A program made the translations under genes and the position numbers. A stretch of DNA of 64,000 nucleotides from positions 27,554 to 91,553 of the forward strand of contig CANNFB010000010.1 of assembly GCA_947503785.1 (NCBI GenBank), in the 5' to 3' direction. A model generated the notes under the pieces. It was not told where the DNA came from. It ran no database searches and saw only the letters and a list, made by a program, of their open reading frames with translations. This stretch comes from an uncultured Campylobacterales bacterium (lineage in GTDB: Bacteria; Campylobacterota; Campylobacteria; Campylobacterales; Arcobacteraceae). The number at the start of each line of letters is the position of its first letter. Position 1 is the first letter of the stretch. Shown here piece by piece: positions 34,083 to 43,404 of the stretch.

Positions 34083-34880
34083 ATGTGTACAGATTGCGGT
34101 TGTAGTATAACAGATTATGAGGATAAGAGTGAACATGAGCATGAATACGCTCATAGCCATTCACATGGAAATGAGAGCGAAAAACACCAAGCAGCTCATG
34201 AAACATTAAGTCATAACCCCCAACTAAACGATACAAAAACTATTTCAATTATCAAAAAAATACTTGATAAAAATGACCATGAGGCATCTCATAATAGAGC
34301 TCATTTTGATAATCATGGAGTCTTAGGTATCAATCTTATGAGCAGTCCTGGAAGTGGAAAAACTACACTTTTAGAAAACATTTCCGATATGGTGGATTTT
34401 AAGTTTTCAGTAGTTGAGGGTGATTTAGAAACATCAAGAGATGCCGATAGACTTAAAGCAAAAGGTATAGATGCTGTTCAAATACAAACAGGTTCAGCAT
34501 GTCACTTAGATGCATTTATGGTTCATAAAGGTTTACATGATATTAAGCTTTCAGATATTGATGTATGTTTTATAGAAAATGTTGGAAACTTAGTTTGTCC
34601 TGCTTCTTATGATGTTGGGACACATTTAAATATTGTATTAGTTTCTGTACCTGAGGGTGAAGATAAGATTATCAAATATCCCGTTATGTTTAGAACTGCT
34701 GATTTAATTCTTATTACAAAAACAGATTTACTTCCTCATTTTGAATATGATGTTGAAAAAGAGAAAAAAGAAGCTAGAAAATTAAAACCAAACGTAGATA
34801 TCTTAGAAGTAAATATCAAAGACAAAGCTTCATTACAACGAGTAATTGACTGGATAGAATTTAAAAGAAAGATGAGATAA
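34083..34880 (+). CDS. hypB: Hydrogenase nickel-insertion GTPase HypB
   Basis: A 265-residue HypB, the GTPase that with HypA delivers nickel to the hydrogenase large subunit. It starts MCTDCGC, the high-affinity nickel motif seen in E. coli HypB, followed by a histidine/glutamate-rich stretch (about residues 17-45) that may store nickel. The G domain has Walker A SSPGSGKTTL and later the second metal site GSACHLDA and NVGNLVCPASYD. Second gene of the nickel permease-hypBCDEXA operon. Confidence 0.96.
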   Translation: MCTDCGCSITDYEDKSEHEHEYAHSHSHGNESEKHQAAHETLSHNPQLNDTKTISIIKKILDKNDHEASHNRAHFDNHGVLGINLMSSPGSGKTTLLENISDMVDFKFSVVEGDLETSRDADRLKAKGIDAVQIQTGSACHLDAFMVHKGLHDIKLSDIDVCFIENVGNLVCPASYDVGTHLNIVLVSVPEGEDKIIKYPVMFRTADLILITKTDLLPHFEYDVEKEKKEARKLKPNVDILEVNIKDKASLQRVIDWIEFKRKMR

Positions 34881-34884
34881 TAAT

Positions 34885-35169
34885 ATGTGTTTATCAATAC
34901 CTTCAAAAATTAAAAGTATAGATTTAGAAATGAATACTTGTATAGTTGATACTATGGGAGTTGAGCGTGGGGCGTCTTTGGATTTAATAGACCAAGATGT
35001 TGTTATTGGAGATTATGTACTAATCCATATAGGTTTTGCTATGAATAAAATAGATGAATATGATGCATTAGAATCTCTAAAAGTATATCAAGAAATCATA
35101 GACAAAATGGAAGAAAACGATAGGTTAGAAGATATAAGAGAATCTGATAACTGTCCAAGTAATGGATAA
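34885..35169 (+). CDS. hypC: Hydrogenase assembly chaperone HypC
   Basis: A 94-residue chaperone that carries the Fe(CN)2CO unit with HypD and binds the large-subunit precursor. The essential Cys2 is present (MCLSIPSKIKSID), followed by the OB-like body ending in a helix with YDALESLKVYQEII. It starts four bases after hypB and stops three bases before hypD. It is the only HypC/HybG-type gene seen here, so it may serve both hydrogenases. Confidence 0.95.
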   Translation: MCLSIPSKIKSIDLEMNTCIVDTMGVERGASLDLIDQDVVIGDYVLIHIGFAMNKIDEYDALESLKVYQEIIDKMEENDRLEDIRESDNCPSNG

Positions 35170-35172
35170 GCT

Positions 35173-36318
35173 ATGAAAACTGAATTAGAATTAAAAGATT
35201 TATATGATGGTTTTAGAGATGCTAAAACTATAAAAGCCTATGCCAAAATCATAAATGAAGATGCAAAACTACTAGGACGTGATATTAATATCATGGAAGT
35301 TTGTGGTGGACATACTCATACTATTATGAAGTATAGTATTCCTCAATTACTTCCATCAAATATTAAGTTTATACATGGTCCTGGTTGTCCTGTTTGTATT
35401 ATGCCAAAAGAGAGAATTGATAATGCCTATATCTTAAGTATGCAAGAAAACGTAATCCTTGTAACTTTAGGAGATATGATAAAAGTACCTGGAAGTAAAG
35501 CCTCTTTACAAGATGCAAGGGCTAAAGGTGCGGATGTTAGATTTGTATACTCTCCAATGGATTGTTTAAAAATTGCAAATGATAACCCAGATAAAAGAGT
35601 AGTATTTTTTGCTATTGGATTTGAAACAACAACACCAATGACAGCTGCATTACTTGGAGCTGTAATAAAACAAGATATTAAAAATATTTGTTTTCATATA
35701 AACCATGTAACAGTTCCAGAAGTTATGAGAGAGTTAATAGATAGTAGAGATGAACACGTAGATTCATACAATCATAAAATCGATGCATTCTTAGGCCCTT
35801 CTCATGTTAGTGTTATAAGTGGAAGTAAAATATATGAAGAATTTCCAAAGCATTATAAAAAGCCAGTAGTAGTTGCAGGTTTTGAACCAGTTGATGTAAT
35901 GCAAGCAATTTCTATGATAGTAAAACAGTTTGTTGCAAATAGATGTGAGTTAGAAATAGAATATAAAAGATTGGTTTCTTATGATGGAAATATAAAAGCT
36001 CAAGAACTAATGGCTAAGTACTTTACAAAAGAGATGTTTAAATGGCGAGGTTTAGGAAATATCCCTGAAAGTGGATTAGAATTAAAAGATGAGTTTTCTA
36101 AATATAATGCAAAAGTAATATATAAAGAAGTATTACCTCTAGAAGAAAAAGAAGACCATAAACTTTGTATTTGTGGAGATATTTTAAGAGGAATTGCAAA
36201 TCCACCTGATTGTACAATCTTTGGAACTGCTTGTAAGCCAACAAAACCAGTTGGTTCTTGTATGGTGAGTTCAGAAGGTGCCTGTGCAGCTTATTATAAA
36301 TATGGGAATTTAATATGA
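35173..36318 (+). CDS. hypD: Hydrogenase maturation protein HypD
   Basis: A 381-residue [4Fe-4S] scaffold on which the iron-cyanide-CO unit is built with HypC. Hallmarks: CGGHTHTIMKYSIPQLL, the HGPGCPVCIMP segment, FFAIGFETTTPMTA, and C-terminal cluster cysteines in LCICGDILRGIANPPDC and VSSEGACAAYYKYG. Full length for the family. The stop overlaps the hypE start by four bases. Confidence 0.96.
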   Translation: MKTELELKDLYDGFRDAKTIKAYAKIINEDAKLLGRDINIMEVCGGHTHTIMKYSIPQLLPSNIKFIHGPGCPVCIMPKERIDNAYILSMQENVILVTLGDMIKVPGSKASLQDARAKGADVRFVYSPMDCLKIANDNPDKRVVFFAIGFETTTPMTAALLGAVIKQDIKNICFHINHVTVPEVMRELIDSRDEHVDSYNHKIDAFLGPSHVSVISGSKIYEEFPKHYKKPVVVAGFEPVDVMQAISMIVKQFVANRCELEIEYKRLVSYDGNIKAQELMAKYFTKEMFKWRGLGNIPESGLELKDEFSKYNAKVIYKEVLPLEEKEDHKLCICGDILRGIANPPDCTIFGTACKPTKPVGSCMVSSEGACAAYYKYGNLI

Positions 36319-37313
36319 ATAAAACAATAACACTAGCTCATGGTAATGGTGGAGCTGAAAACAATGAACTAATATCAAAAGTTTTTTATAAAGCTTTTAA
36401 AAATGATATCTTAGAAAAAAGCGAAGATGCTGCTGTTATTCATAATGGAGAGTTAGCTTTCTCAACTGATTCATTTACTGTAAGTCCACTTTTTTTTAAT
36501 GGTGCGGATATAGGAAAGCTTGCAGTTTGTGGAACTTGTAATGATTTAGCAATGATGGGAGCAAAACCAAAGTATTTAACTTGTTCGGTAATCATAGAAG
36601 AAGGCTTTGAAATAAGAAGCTTAGAAAAGATTGTACGTAGTATGAAAGAAGAGTTAAAAAAGAATGATGCGATTATTGTAAGTGGTGATACAAAAGTAGT
36701 ACCAAAAGGTAGTGTTGATAAGATATTTATAAATACTACGGGTATTGGAGAAATACAATATAAAGGTATTAGCTCAAACAATGTAAATGAAGATGACTTG
36801 ATTTTAGTTAGTCGTGATATAGGAGCACATGGAGCTACAATCTTTGCAGCGCGAGAAGGAATGGATTTAGAAACATCATTAAAAAGTGATTGTACGTCTT
36901 TATATCCACAAGTAGAAGCTTTAATAAAAGCAGGTATTAAAATCACAGCTTTACGAGATGCTACAAGAGGTGGAGTATCAGCTGTATTAAATGAATGGGC
37001 AAAACAATCAAATGTATGTATAGAAGTAGAAGAAGAAAAGATACCTATATGTGATGAAGTAAAAGGTATTTGTGAGATGTTAGGTTTTGAAGCAATGAGT
37101 TTAGCAAATGAAGGTACTTTTGTTTTAGCAATTCCAAAAGAGCATGCCAAAAAAGCTATAGATGTATTACATACTTTCGAAGTTGCACACAATGCTACTA
37201 TCATAGGTAAAGTAACACAACAGTATGAACAAAAAGTAATACTAAATTCTTCATGGGGAACAAAAAGATTTTTAGATACTCCTACTGGTGAACTACTACC
37301 AAGAATCTGTTAG
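36315..37313 (+). CDS. hypE: Thiocarbamate dehydratase HypE
   Basis: A 332-residue PurM-like enzyme that converts the carbamoyl group received from HypF on its C-terminal cysteine into cyanide. The last residues are PRIC, with the cysteine at the very end as required. N-terminal LAHGNGGAENNELI and the ATP-binding ALRDATRGGVSAVLNEWA are typical. It overlaps hypD by four bases and is followed 22 bases later by hypX. Confidence 0.96.
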   Translation: MNKTITLAHGNGGAENNELISKVFYKAFKNDILEKSEDAAVIHNGELAFSTDSFTVSPLFFNGADIGKLAVCGTCNDLAMMGAKPKYLTCSVIIEEGFEIRSLEKIVRSMKEELKKNDAIIVSGDTKVVPKGSVDKIFINTTGIGEIQYKGISSNNVNEDDLILVSRDIGAHGATIFAAREGMDLETSLKSDCTSLYPQVEALIKAGIKITALRDATRGGVSAVLNEWAKQSNVCIEVEEEKIPICDEVKGICEMLGFEAMSLANEGTFVLAIPKEHAKKAIDVLHTFEVAHNATIIGKVTQQYEQKVILNSSWGTKRFLDTPTGELLPRIC

Positions 37314-37335
37314 AGATACATATAAAAGTATATAT

Positions 37336-38988
37336 ATGAAAATACTACTTATTATCTCATCTTTTAATAATCTATCTCAAAGTGTATATTGTAAACTTCA
37401 AGAGTTAAACCATGAAGTCTATATAAAGTTTGCAATATCAGAAGAGTTAATACTTCAAGAAGTAGAAGCTATAAAACCAGACCTTATCTTTTGTCCTTAT
37501 TTAAAAGAGTATATAAGTAAAGAGATATATATAAACACTCCTACTTTTATTCTTCATCCTGGACCAATCGGAGATAGAGGACACCAATCTTTAGATAATG
37601 CAATTAATGATGAAGAAAAACAATGGGGTGTTGTAATACTTAAAGCAAATGAAGAACTTGATGGTGGAGATATATATGCTAGTTCTACTTTCACTATGCG
37701 GAATACTTCAAAAGCATCTATATATAGAAATGAAGTAAATAAAGCAACTCTAAAAGCATTAGATGAATTTTTACAAAACTATAAAAACTCAGATTTCACT
37801 TCTATAAAACAAATACAAAATCCTATACATACAAAACTAACACAAAAAAATAGAAAAATAAACTGGAATAAAGATACAAGTAGTGAGATTTTAAAAAAGA
37901 TAAATATGTCTGATTCCTATCCTGGTGTTAAAGAAGAGCTATTAGGAAGTACATGTTATTTGTATAGTGCATATATAGAAGAGAACATAAAAGGTGAGCT
38001 TAAAAGTATACTAGCAAAAAGAGATGGAGCTATATGTATAGGAACAATTGATGGTTCAATATGGATATCACAACTAAGAGAAGAGAACTCATTTAAACTT
38101 CCTGCTACGTATGTACTAAAAGAGAAAATAAAAGGAATAGCAGAAAAAAGGATTCCTTTAGTAATAGAAAAGAAGATAAATACCTTTTATGAATTAAGTG
38201 TAGAAAGAAAAGATGAGGTAGCATATCTATCTTTTAATTTTCACAATGGAGCAATGACATCCTCCCAGTGTATAAAACTAAAGTACTCAATAGAGTATTT
38301 AAAAGAAACTTGTAAAGTCTTAGTTTTATGTGGTGGTGATGACTTTTTTTGTAATGGAATACATTTAAATATTCTAGAAGATAGTAAAAAGAAGGGTGAG
38401 GATGGTTGGAGTAATATAAATGCAATGAATGAAGCAGTTCAAGCTGTGATTGATTGTGATGATATTTTAACTGTGGCATCTTTTTGCAAAAATAGTGGAG
38501 CAGGAGGAGTTTTTCTAGGTTTGGCTTGTGATTATGCTCTTGCATGTGAAGATATAGTTTTTAATCCTCATTATAAAACACTTGGTCTTAGTGGTAGTGA
38601 ATATCATACTTTTACACTTCCAAAAAGAGTAGGTGAGGTAAAAGCAAAAGAACTATTAGAAAAATGCTTACCGATAAATTCAGCACAAGCTTTAAAGATA
38701 AATATGATTGATGAGGTATTTGATTATGAGAGCTATGATTCAAAACTTGAAAGCTTTAGTAAAAGTTTATATGAAGATGAAGAAAAATATGAAGAACTAA
38801 TAGATAAGAAAAAAGATTTCTTATTTGACAACTATGAAACAATGCAAATATGTAAAGATGAAGAACTAAAAGTAATGTATGATGAGTTTTGGAATGAAAA
38901 TAGTTTATTTCATAAACTAAGACATAACTTTGTATATAAAACAAAACCTAAAAGTACACCAAAAAGATTAAAGGATATAAATGCATGA
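37336..38988 (+). CDS. hypX: HypX/HoxX, CO-ligand synthesis protein
   Basis: About 550 residues and two domains. The N-terminal half is a formyltransferase-like domain (ILHPGPIGDRGHQSLDNAI, EELDGGDIYAS) and the C-terminal half is an enoyl-CoA hydratase-like domain (CGGDDFFCNGIHLNILED, SGAGGVFLGLACDYALA). HypX uses formyl-tetrahydrofolate to make CO for the [NiFe] centre when oxygen is present, so the enzyme can be matured aerobically. I use ATG 37336 (MKILLIISSFNNLSQ), the usual opening; an ATG at 37288 lies within hypE. It overlaps hypA by eight bases. Its place inside the operon is a good sign of microaerobic H2 use. Confidence 0.9.
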   Translation: MKILLIISSFNNLSQSVYCKLQELNHEVYIKFAISEELILQEVEAIKPDLIFCPYLKEYISKEIYINTPTFILHPGPIGDRGHQSLDNAINDEEKQWGVVILKANEELDGGDIYASSTFTMRNTSKASIYRNEVNKATLKALDEFLQNYKNSDFTSIKQIQNPIHTKLTQKNRKINWNKDTSSEILKKINMSDSYPGVKEELLGSTCYLYSAYIEENIKGELKSILAKRDGAICIGTIDGSIWISQLREENSFKLPATYVLKEKIKGIAEKRIPLVIEKKINTFYELSVERKDEVAYLSFNFHNGAMTSSQCIKLKYSIEYLKETCKVLVLCGGDDFFCNGIHLNILEDSKKKGEDGWSNINAMNEAVQAVIDCDDILTVASFCKNSGAGGVFLGLACDYALACEDIVFNPHYKTLGLSGSEYHTFTLPKRVGEVKAKELLEKCLPINSAQALKINMIDEVFDYESYDSKLESFSKSLYEDEEKYEELIDKKKDFLFDNYETMQICKDEELKVMYDEFWNENSLFHKLRHNFVYKTKPKSTPKRLKDINA

Positions 38989-39322
38989 ATATTCAATAGT
39001 TCAGTCACTTCTGGAGAGTTGTGAAGAACACGTAAAAGAAAATAATGCAAGTGAAGTTATAAAAATAATAGTAAAGATTGGAGTTTTATCAGGAGTTGAA
39101 CCTGATTTACTTCAAACTGCTTTTGATACTTTTAAAGAACATACAGTCTGCAATAGTGCAGAGTTTATAATCAATCGTCAAAAAGTAGTAATTGAATGCT
39201 TTGATTGTAATACAACATCTACTTTAGAAAAAAATGATTTTTGTTGTCCAGAGTGTGAAAGTGTAAAAATCAAAGTAATAGATGGTGAGGATATGTATCT
39301 TATGAGTTTGGAAATGAACTAA
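38981..39322 (+). CDS. hypA: Hydrogenase nickel metallochaperone HypA
   Basis: A 113-residue HypA that brings nickel to the hydrogenase with HypB. The nickel site is at the N-terminus (MHEYSIVQSLLESCEEH; His2), and the zinc site is formed by two CxxC pairs (CFDC and CPEC) near residues 74-95. Last gene of the operon, overlapping hypX by eight bases. In related bacteria HypA also serves urease; no urease gene is in view. Confidence 0.95.
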   Translation: MHEYSIVQSLLESCEEHVKENNASEVIKIIVKIGVLSGVEPDLLQTAFDTFKEHTVCNSAEFIINRQKVVIECFDCNTTSTLEKNDFCCPECESVKIKVIDGEDMYLMSLEMN

Positions 39323-39463
39323 ATATATTTAAAAATCATTATATTTTGTTATTTTTTAGAACTATATTTGTAACTTTTGTGTATCAAATATGTATAAATA
39401 AGCTATATTTACATATTTTTTACATAATATTATGTTATCGTAATTTGAACAAAAGGAGAATCA

Positions 39464-40579
39464 ATGAAAAAAATATTAAGTTTAGCGCTTGCTTCTGCAT
39501 TAACATGCAGTGTAGTAGCAGCAAAAGAGATTAAAGTAGGGGCAGTTATGCCAATGTCTGGACCATTAGCAGCTTATGGTCAAGTAACTCACTTAGGTTT
39601 AGAATTAGCTCAAAAGTTACAACCAACACTTAAAAATGGTGATACAGTTAAAATTGTATTATTAGATAACAAAGGTGATAAAGTTGAAACTGCGACTGCA
39701 ACGACTAGACTTATCTCTTCTGATAAAGTAGTTGCTATTTTAGGTGCATTAACATCTACAAATACTGCTCAAACAATTGCAATGGCTGATAAGAAAAAAA
39801 TCCCAGTAATTGCTTCTGTTGCTACAAATGATAAATTAACAGCTAAAAGAACTTTCGCGAATAGAGTTTGTTTTACTGATAGTTTTCAAGGTGAAGTTGT
39901 TGCAAACTTTGCAATTGAATCTGGATATAAAACAGCAGTTGTTGTTATTGATCAAGCACAAGTTTATTCTTTAGGTTTATCAAAAGCATTTTTAAAAGCA
40001 TTTAAAGCAAAAGGTGGAAAAATTCTTAAAAAAATCAAAGTAACTTCTGGTGATAAAGATTTTAAAGCAGTAGTTTCTCAAATTAAGAAAATTAATCCTG
40101 ACTTTATGTTTATGCCTTTATATCATCCTGAAGCTTCTATGATTGCAAGACAATCTAAACAATTAGGTTTAGATAAACCAATGTTTAGTGGAGATGGTGT
40201 TGCTAACCAAACATTTATTGATTTAGGTGGAAAATCTGTTGAAGGATATATGTTTACAGACTTCTTTGATTCAACTAATCCTCCTTCAAAAACTTCTGCT
40301 GATTTCGTAGCTTTCCATGAAAAAGAGACTGGAAATAAAGAAATGAATTCATTTACAGCATTAGGTGCAGATACATATAATGTATTACTTGCAGCTATGA
40401 ACAGATGTGAAGACCCAACAAATTCTATTTGTATTAATAATGAAATTAAAAAAACTGTAGACTTCGATGGAGTTTCAGGAAAAATTTCTATTAATAAAGA
40501 AGGTAATGCAACTAGATCTGCAGTTATCAAAGAAATTAAAAATGGTAAAGCTGGATTTAAAGCGACAGTTAACCCATAA
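39464..40579 (+). CDS. Branched-chain amino-acid-type ABC transporter, periplasmic binding protein
   Basis: A 371-residue binding protein of the LivJ/Peripla_BP_6 type. The N-terminal MKKILSLALASALTCSVVAA is a signal peptide. The mature part begins KEIKVGAVMPMSGPLAAYGQ, the family opening, and contains LLDNKGDKVETAT and PVIASVATND. It should capture leucine, isoleucine, valine or a related amide or acid in the periplasm and deliver it to the permease encoded downstream. A strong terminator separates it from the permease genes, which would let the binding protein be made in excess. Confidence 0.92.
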   Translation: MKKILSLALASALTCSVVAAKEIKVGAVMPMSGPLAAYGQVTHLGLELAQKLQPTLKNGDTVKIVLLDNKGDKVETATATTRLISSDKVVAILGALTSTNTAQTIAMADKKKIPVIASVATNDKLTAKRTFANRVCFTDSFQGEVVANFAIESGYKTAVVVIDQAQVYSLGLSKAFLKAFKAKGGKILKKIKVTSGDKDFKAVVSQIKKINPDFMFMPLYHPEASMIARQSKQLGLDKPMFSGDGVANQTFIDLGGKSVEGYMFTDFFDSTNPPSKTSADFVAFHEKETGNKEMNSFTALGADTYNVLLAAMNRCEDPTNSICINNEIKKTVDFDGVSGKISINKEGNATRSAVIKEIKNGKAGFKATVNP

Positions 40580-40597
40580 TAGATTAAGCAATTTAGA

Positions 40598-40630
40598 AAG
40601 TCTAGTAATTAATTACTAGACTTTTTTTTT
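40598..40630 (+). terminator. Strong rho-independent terminator after the binding-protein gene
   Basis: AAGTCTAGTAATT and AATTACTAGACTT form a perfect 13-bp inverted repeat followed by a run of T's up to 40630. It lies between the binding protein and the livHMGF genes, so only part of the transcripts would continue. Confidence 0.85.
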
Positions 40631-40700
40631 GCATTTATAAAAGTAATAAACTTACTTTTATTAGTGTGAAAAGTGAAAGTTTTAAAAATCAGGAGATTTA

Positions 40701-41597
40701 ATGGATATATTAACGTTTATGCAACAGATTGTAAACGGTTTTAGTTTGGGTAGTATGTATGCCCTTATTGCAATCGGTTATACAATGGTATATGGAGTTC
40801 TTAGGCTTATCAACTTTGCCTATGGTGATATTATGATGGTTGGTGCCTTTTTAGGTTATACATTTATGGCAGTGTTTGAATTAAGCTTCCCTGTTACTAT
40901 GTTATTATCAATAACAATAGCTGCATTACTTGGTGTGTTAATGGATAAAATTGCTTATAAACCATTAAGAGAAGCTCCAAAAATTTCTCTACTTATTACA
41001 GCAATTGGTATTTCATTCTTTTTAGAAAATACATTTACAGTTTTTGCAGGTGGAACTCCAAGAGCTTTTCCCGTTCCTGAATATATGGAAAAAATATTTG
41101 ATGTTTCAGGTGTAGTTTTCTCAGTTGCTTCAATTACAGTTCCTATTGTTACTCTAATTTTATTATTTGGAATTTTATTTGTACTGTATAAAACTAAGTA
41201 TGGTATGGCAATTCGTGCACTTTCTTTTGATATTAAAACAGTAAACTTAATGGGAATTGATGCTAATAGAATTATTGCAATTGTATTTGGATTAGGATCT
41301 GCATTAGCTGCCGTTGGTGGATTATTCTGGGCTATTAATTATCCTAGTGTTGAACCAATGATGGGAGTTCTAGTAGGACTTAAAGCCTTTGCTGCTGCTG
41401 TTGTTGGTGGTATTGGTTCAGTTACTGGTGCTGTTATTGGTGGATTTATTATTGGATTTACAGAAGTTGTATTTATTGCATTTTGGCCAGAACTTGGTGG
41501 TTATAAAGATGCCTTTGCATTTATTTTATTAATCTTTGTATTACTTTTTAAACCAACTGGAATAATGGGTGAAGACCTTGAAAAGAGTAGGTTCTAA
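40701..41597 (+). CDS. livH: ABC transporter permease LivH
   Basis: A 298-residue inner-membrane permease of the branched-chain amino-acid transporter type, with about eight helices. The typical opening QQIVNGFSLGSMYALIAIGY and the loop GLKAFAAAVVGGIGSVTGAV are present. It pairs with LivM encoded two bases downstream to form the membrane channel. Confidence 0.93.
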   Translation: MDILTFMQQIVNGFSLGSMYALIAIGYTMVYGVLRLINFAYGDIMMVGAFLGYTFMAVFELSFPVTMLLSITIAALLGVLMDKIAYKPLREAPKISLLITAIGISFFLENTFTVFAGGTPRAFPVPEYMEKIFDVSGVVFSVASITVPIVTLILLFGILFVLYKTKYGMAIRALSFDIKTVNLMGIDANRIIAIVFGLGSALAAVGGLFWAINYPSVEPMMGVLVGLKAFAAAVVGGIGSVTGAVIGGFIIGFTEVVFIAFWPELGGYKDAFAFILLIFVLLFKPTGIMGEDLEKSRF

Positions 41598-41599
41598 TT

Positions 41600-42640
41600 A
41601 TGTATGAAGATAAAATATTTACTAATCAAAGGTTAATTAACCTTGCAATTATTATTACTGCTATTTGGTTTACATGGTTTGCTCAAAATACATTTGACGA
41701 ATATACAGTAAGAATTATAAACAATGTTGCAATTTTTATTATTCTTGCAGTTTCTTATAACTTAATCAATGGGGTTACTGGTCAGTTCTCACTTGAACCA
41801 AATGGTTTTGTTGCTATAGGTGCTTATGTTACAGCTATTTTATTAGTTGATAGTGAAGGTATGTTATACCAATATGATATTGAAGATCCTTATCCATGGG
41901 TTTTAGCTTTACAATCTAACTTTTTGTGGGCTTTAATTCTATCTGGAACTATTTCAGCATTATTAGCTTTATCTTTATCTTTTCCTGTATTTAGAGTAAG
42001 AGGAGATTATCTTGCTATTGTAACACTTGGATTTGGTTTTATTATTAGAATTTTAGCTATTAATTCTCCTGAGATTACAAATGGTTCTTTAGGTATCAAT
42101 GATATTCCTGAATATTCAAACCTTTACTGGACGGGTGGAGTGGCAATATTAACTGTTATGGCTATATTAAATATCATCTATTCTAAATATGGTAGAGCTA
42201 TGAAAGCAGTTCGAGATGATGAAGATGCTGCAACTGCTATGGGTATTAATACTTTTAAGATTAAAACCTTAGCATTCTCAACTTCTGCATTTTTTGAAGG
42301 TGTTGGTGGTGGTTTATTAGCTGCTTTATTAACATCAATAAGCCCAGATTTATTTACATTCTTCTTGACATTCCAATTATTAATTATAATTGTATTAGGT
42401 GGATTAGGAAGTACAACAGGTGCAATTTTAGGAACTATTTTTGTAATGGCAGGACTTGAGTATATGAGATTTTTAGATGAGCCTATGAATATTTTAGGTT
42501 TACAAACAGATGCAATGCCAGGTATGAGAATGGTTGTGTTCTCTTTAATATTAATTTTTGTTATGCTTTTTGCAAGAGAAGGATTAATGGGTAAAAAAGA
42601 ATTAAAAGACTTATTTAAAAGAAAAAAGGCAGACAAATGA
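41600..42640 (+). CDS. livM: ABC transporter permease LivM
   Basis: A 346-residue permease, second half of the Liv channel. The segment NGVTGQFSLEPNGFVAIGAY and the EAA-like loop (RDDEDAATAMGINTFKIKTL) that contacts the ATPases are typical of LivM. About nine helices. Starts two bases after livH, and overlaps livG by four bases. Confidence 0.93.
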   Translation: MYEDKIFTNQRLINLAIIITAIWFTWFAQNTFDEYTVRIINNVAIFIILAVSYNLINGVTGQFSLEPNGFVAIGAYVTAILLVDSEGMLYQYDIEDPYPWVLALQSNFLWALILSGTISALLALSLSFPVFRVRGDYLAIVTLGFGFIIRILAINSPEITNGSLGINDIPEYSNLYWTGGVAILTVMAILNIIYSKYGRAMKAVRDDEDAATAMGINTFKIKTLAFSTSAFFEGVGGGLLAALLTSISPDLFTFFLTFQLLIIIVLGGLGSTTGAILGTIFVMAGLEYMRFLDEPMNILGLQTDAMPGMRMVVFSLILIFVMLFAREGLMGKKELKDLFKRKKADK

Positions 42641-43404
42641 TTTTAGAAGTTTGCAATGTAACTAAGAAATTTGGTGGGGTAACAGCCATCAAGGATACTT
42701 CTTTTAGTGTTCAATCAAAAGAAATTTACGGTTTGATTGGTCCTAATGGTGCTGGTAAAACTACGATGTTTAATATTATTACAGGAAATTATGAACCAAC
42801 AGAAGGTTCTATAAAGTTTCATGGTCAAAGAATTGATGGTATAAAACCATTTAAAATTGTACATAGAGGAATAGCTAGAACTTTCCAAAATATTAGATTA
42901 TTTAAGTCAATGACAGTACTTGATAATATATTAATTGGATTTGATTATCAAGCTACTTATACTTATTTTGAGGCAATTCTTAGGCTTCCTCGATTCTTTA
43001 AAGAAGAAAGAAGAGTTAGAAAACGAGCATTAGAAATTATGGAAGTTTTAGATATCGCAGAATATGCAGATGAATTAGCAACTTCTCTTTCTTATGGTCA
43101 ACAAAGAAAAGTAGAAATAGCTCGTGCACTTGCTGCAAATCCTCAACTTTTACTTTTAGATGAACCAGCAGCTGGTATGAATCCACAAGAAACACATGAG
43201 TTAGCAGAACTATTCTTTAAGATTAGAGATGAATTTGATATCACTATTTTATTGATTGAACATGATATGAAGTTTGTAAATAAACTATGTGATAGAGTAA
43301 TGGTTTTAGATTATGGTAAAACTATTTTTGAAGGTGACATCAAAGATGCTATTAAAGATGAAGAAGTAATTAAAGCTTATCTTGGAGATTTCAAACATGC
43401 TTAA
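42637..43404 (+). CDS. livG: ABC transporter ATP-binding protein LivG
   Basis: A 255-residue ATPase of the Liv transporter. Walker A GPNGAGKTT, the signature LSYGQQRKVEIARALA, Walker B LLLLDEPAAGMNPQE and the switch histidine in LLIEHDMKF are all present. The GPNGAGKTTMFNIITGNYEP stretch is characteristic of LivG. It overlaps both neighbours (four bases with livM, eight with livF). Confidence 0.94.
   Translation: MILEVCNVTKKFGGVTAIKDTSFSVQSKEIYGLIGPNGAGKTTMFNIITGNYEPTEGSIKFHGQRIDGIKPFKIVHRGIARTFQNIRLFKSMTVLDNILIGFDYQATYTYFEAILRLPRFFKEERRVRKRALEIMEVLDIAEYADELATSLSYGQQRKVEIARALAANPQLLLLDEPAAGMNPQETHELAELFFKIRDEFDITILLIEHDMKFVNKLCDRVMVLDYGKTIFEGDIKDAIKDEEVIKAYLGDFKHA

Noticed and set aside
36440..37204. 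254-codon minus-strand frame opposite hypE
   Set aside because: hypE is a complete, well-known protein on the plus strand; the antisense product resembles nothing and has biased S/I/F composition.
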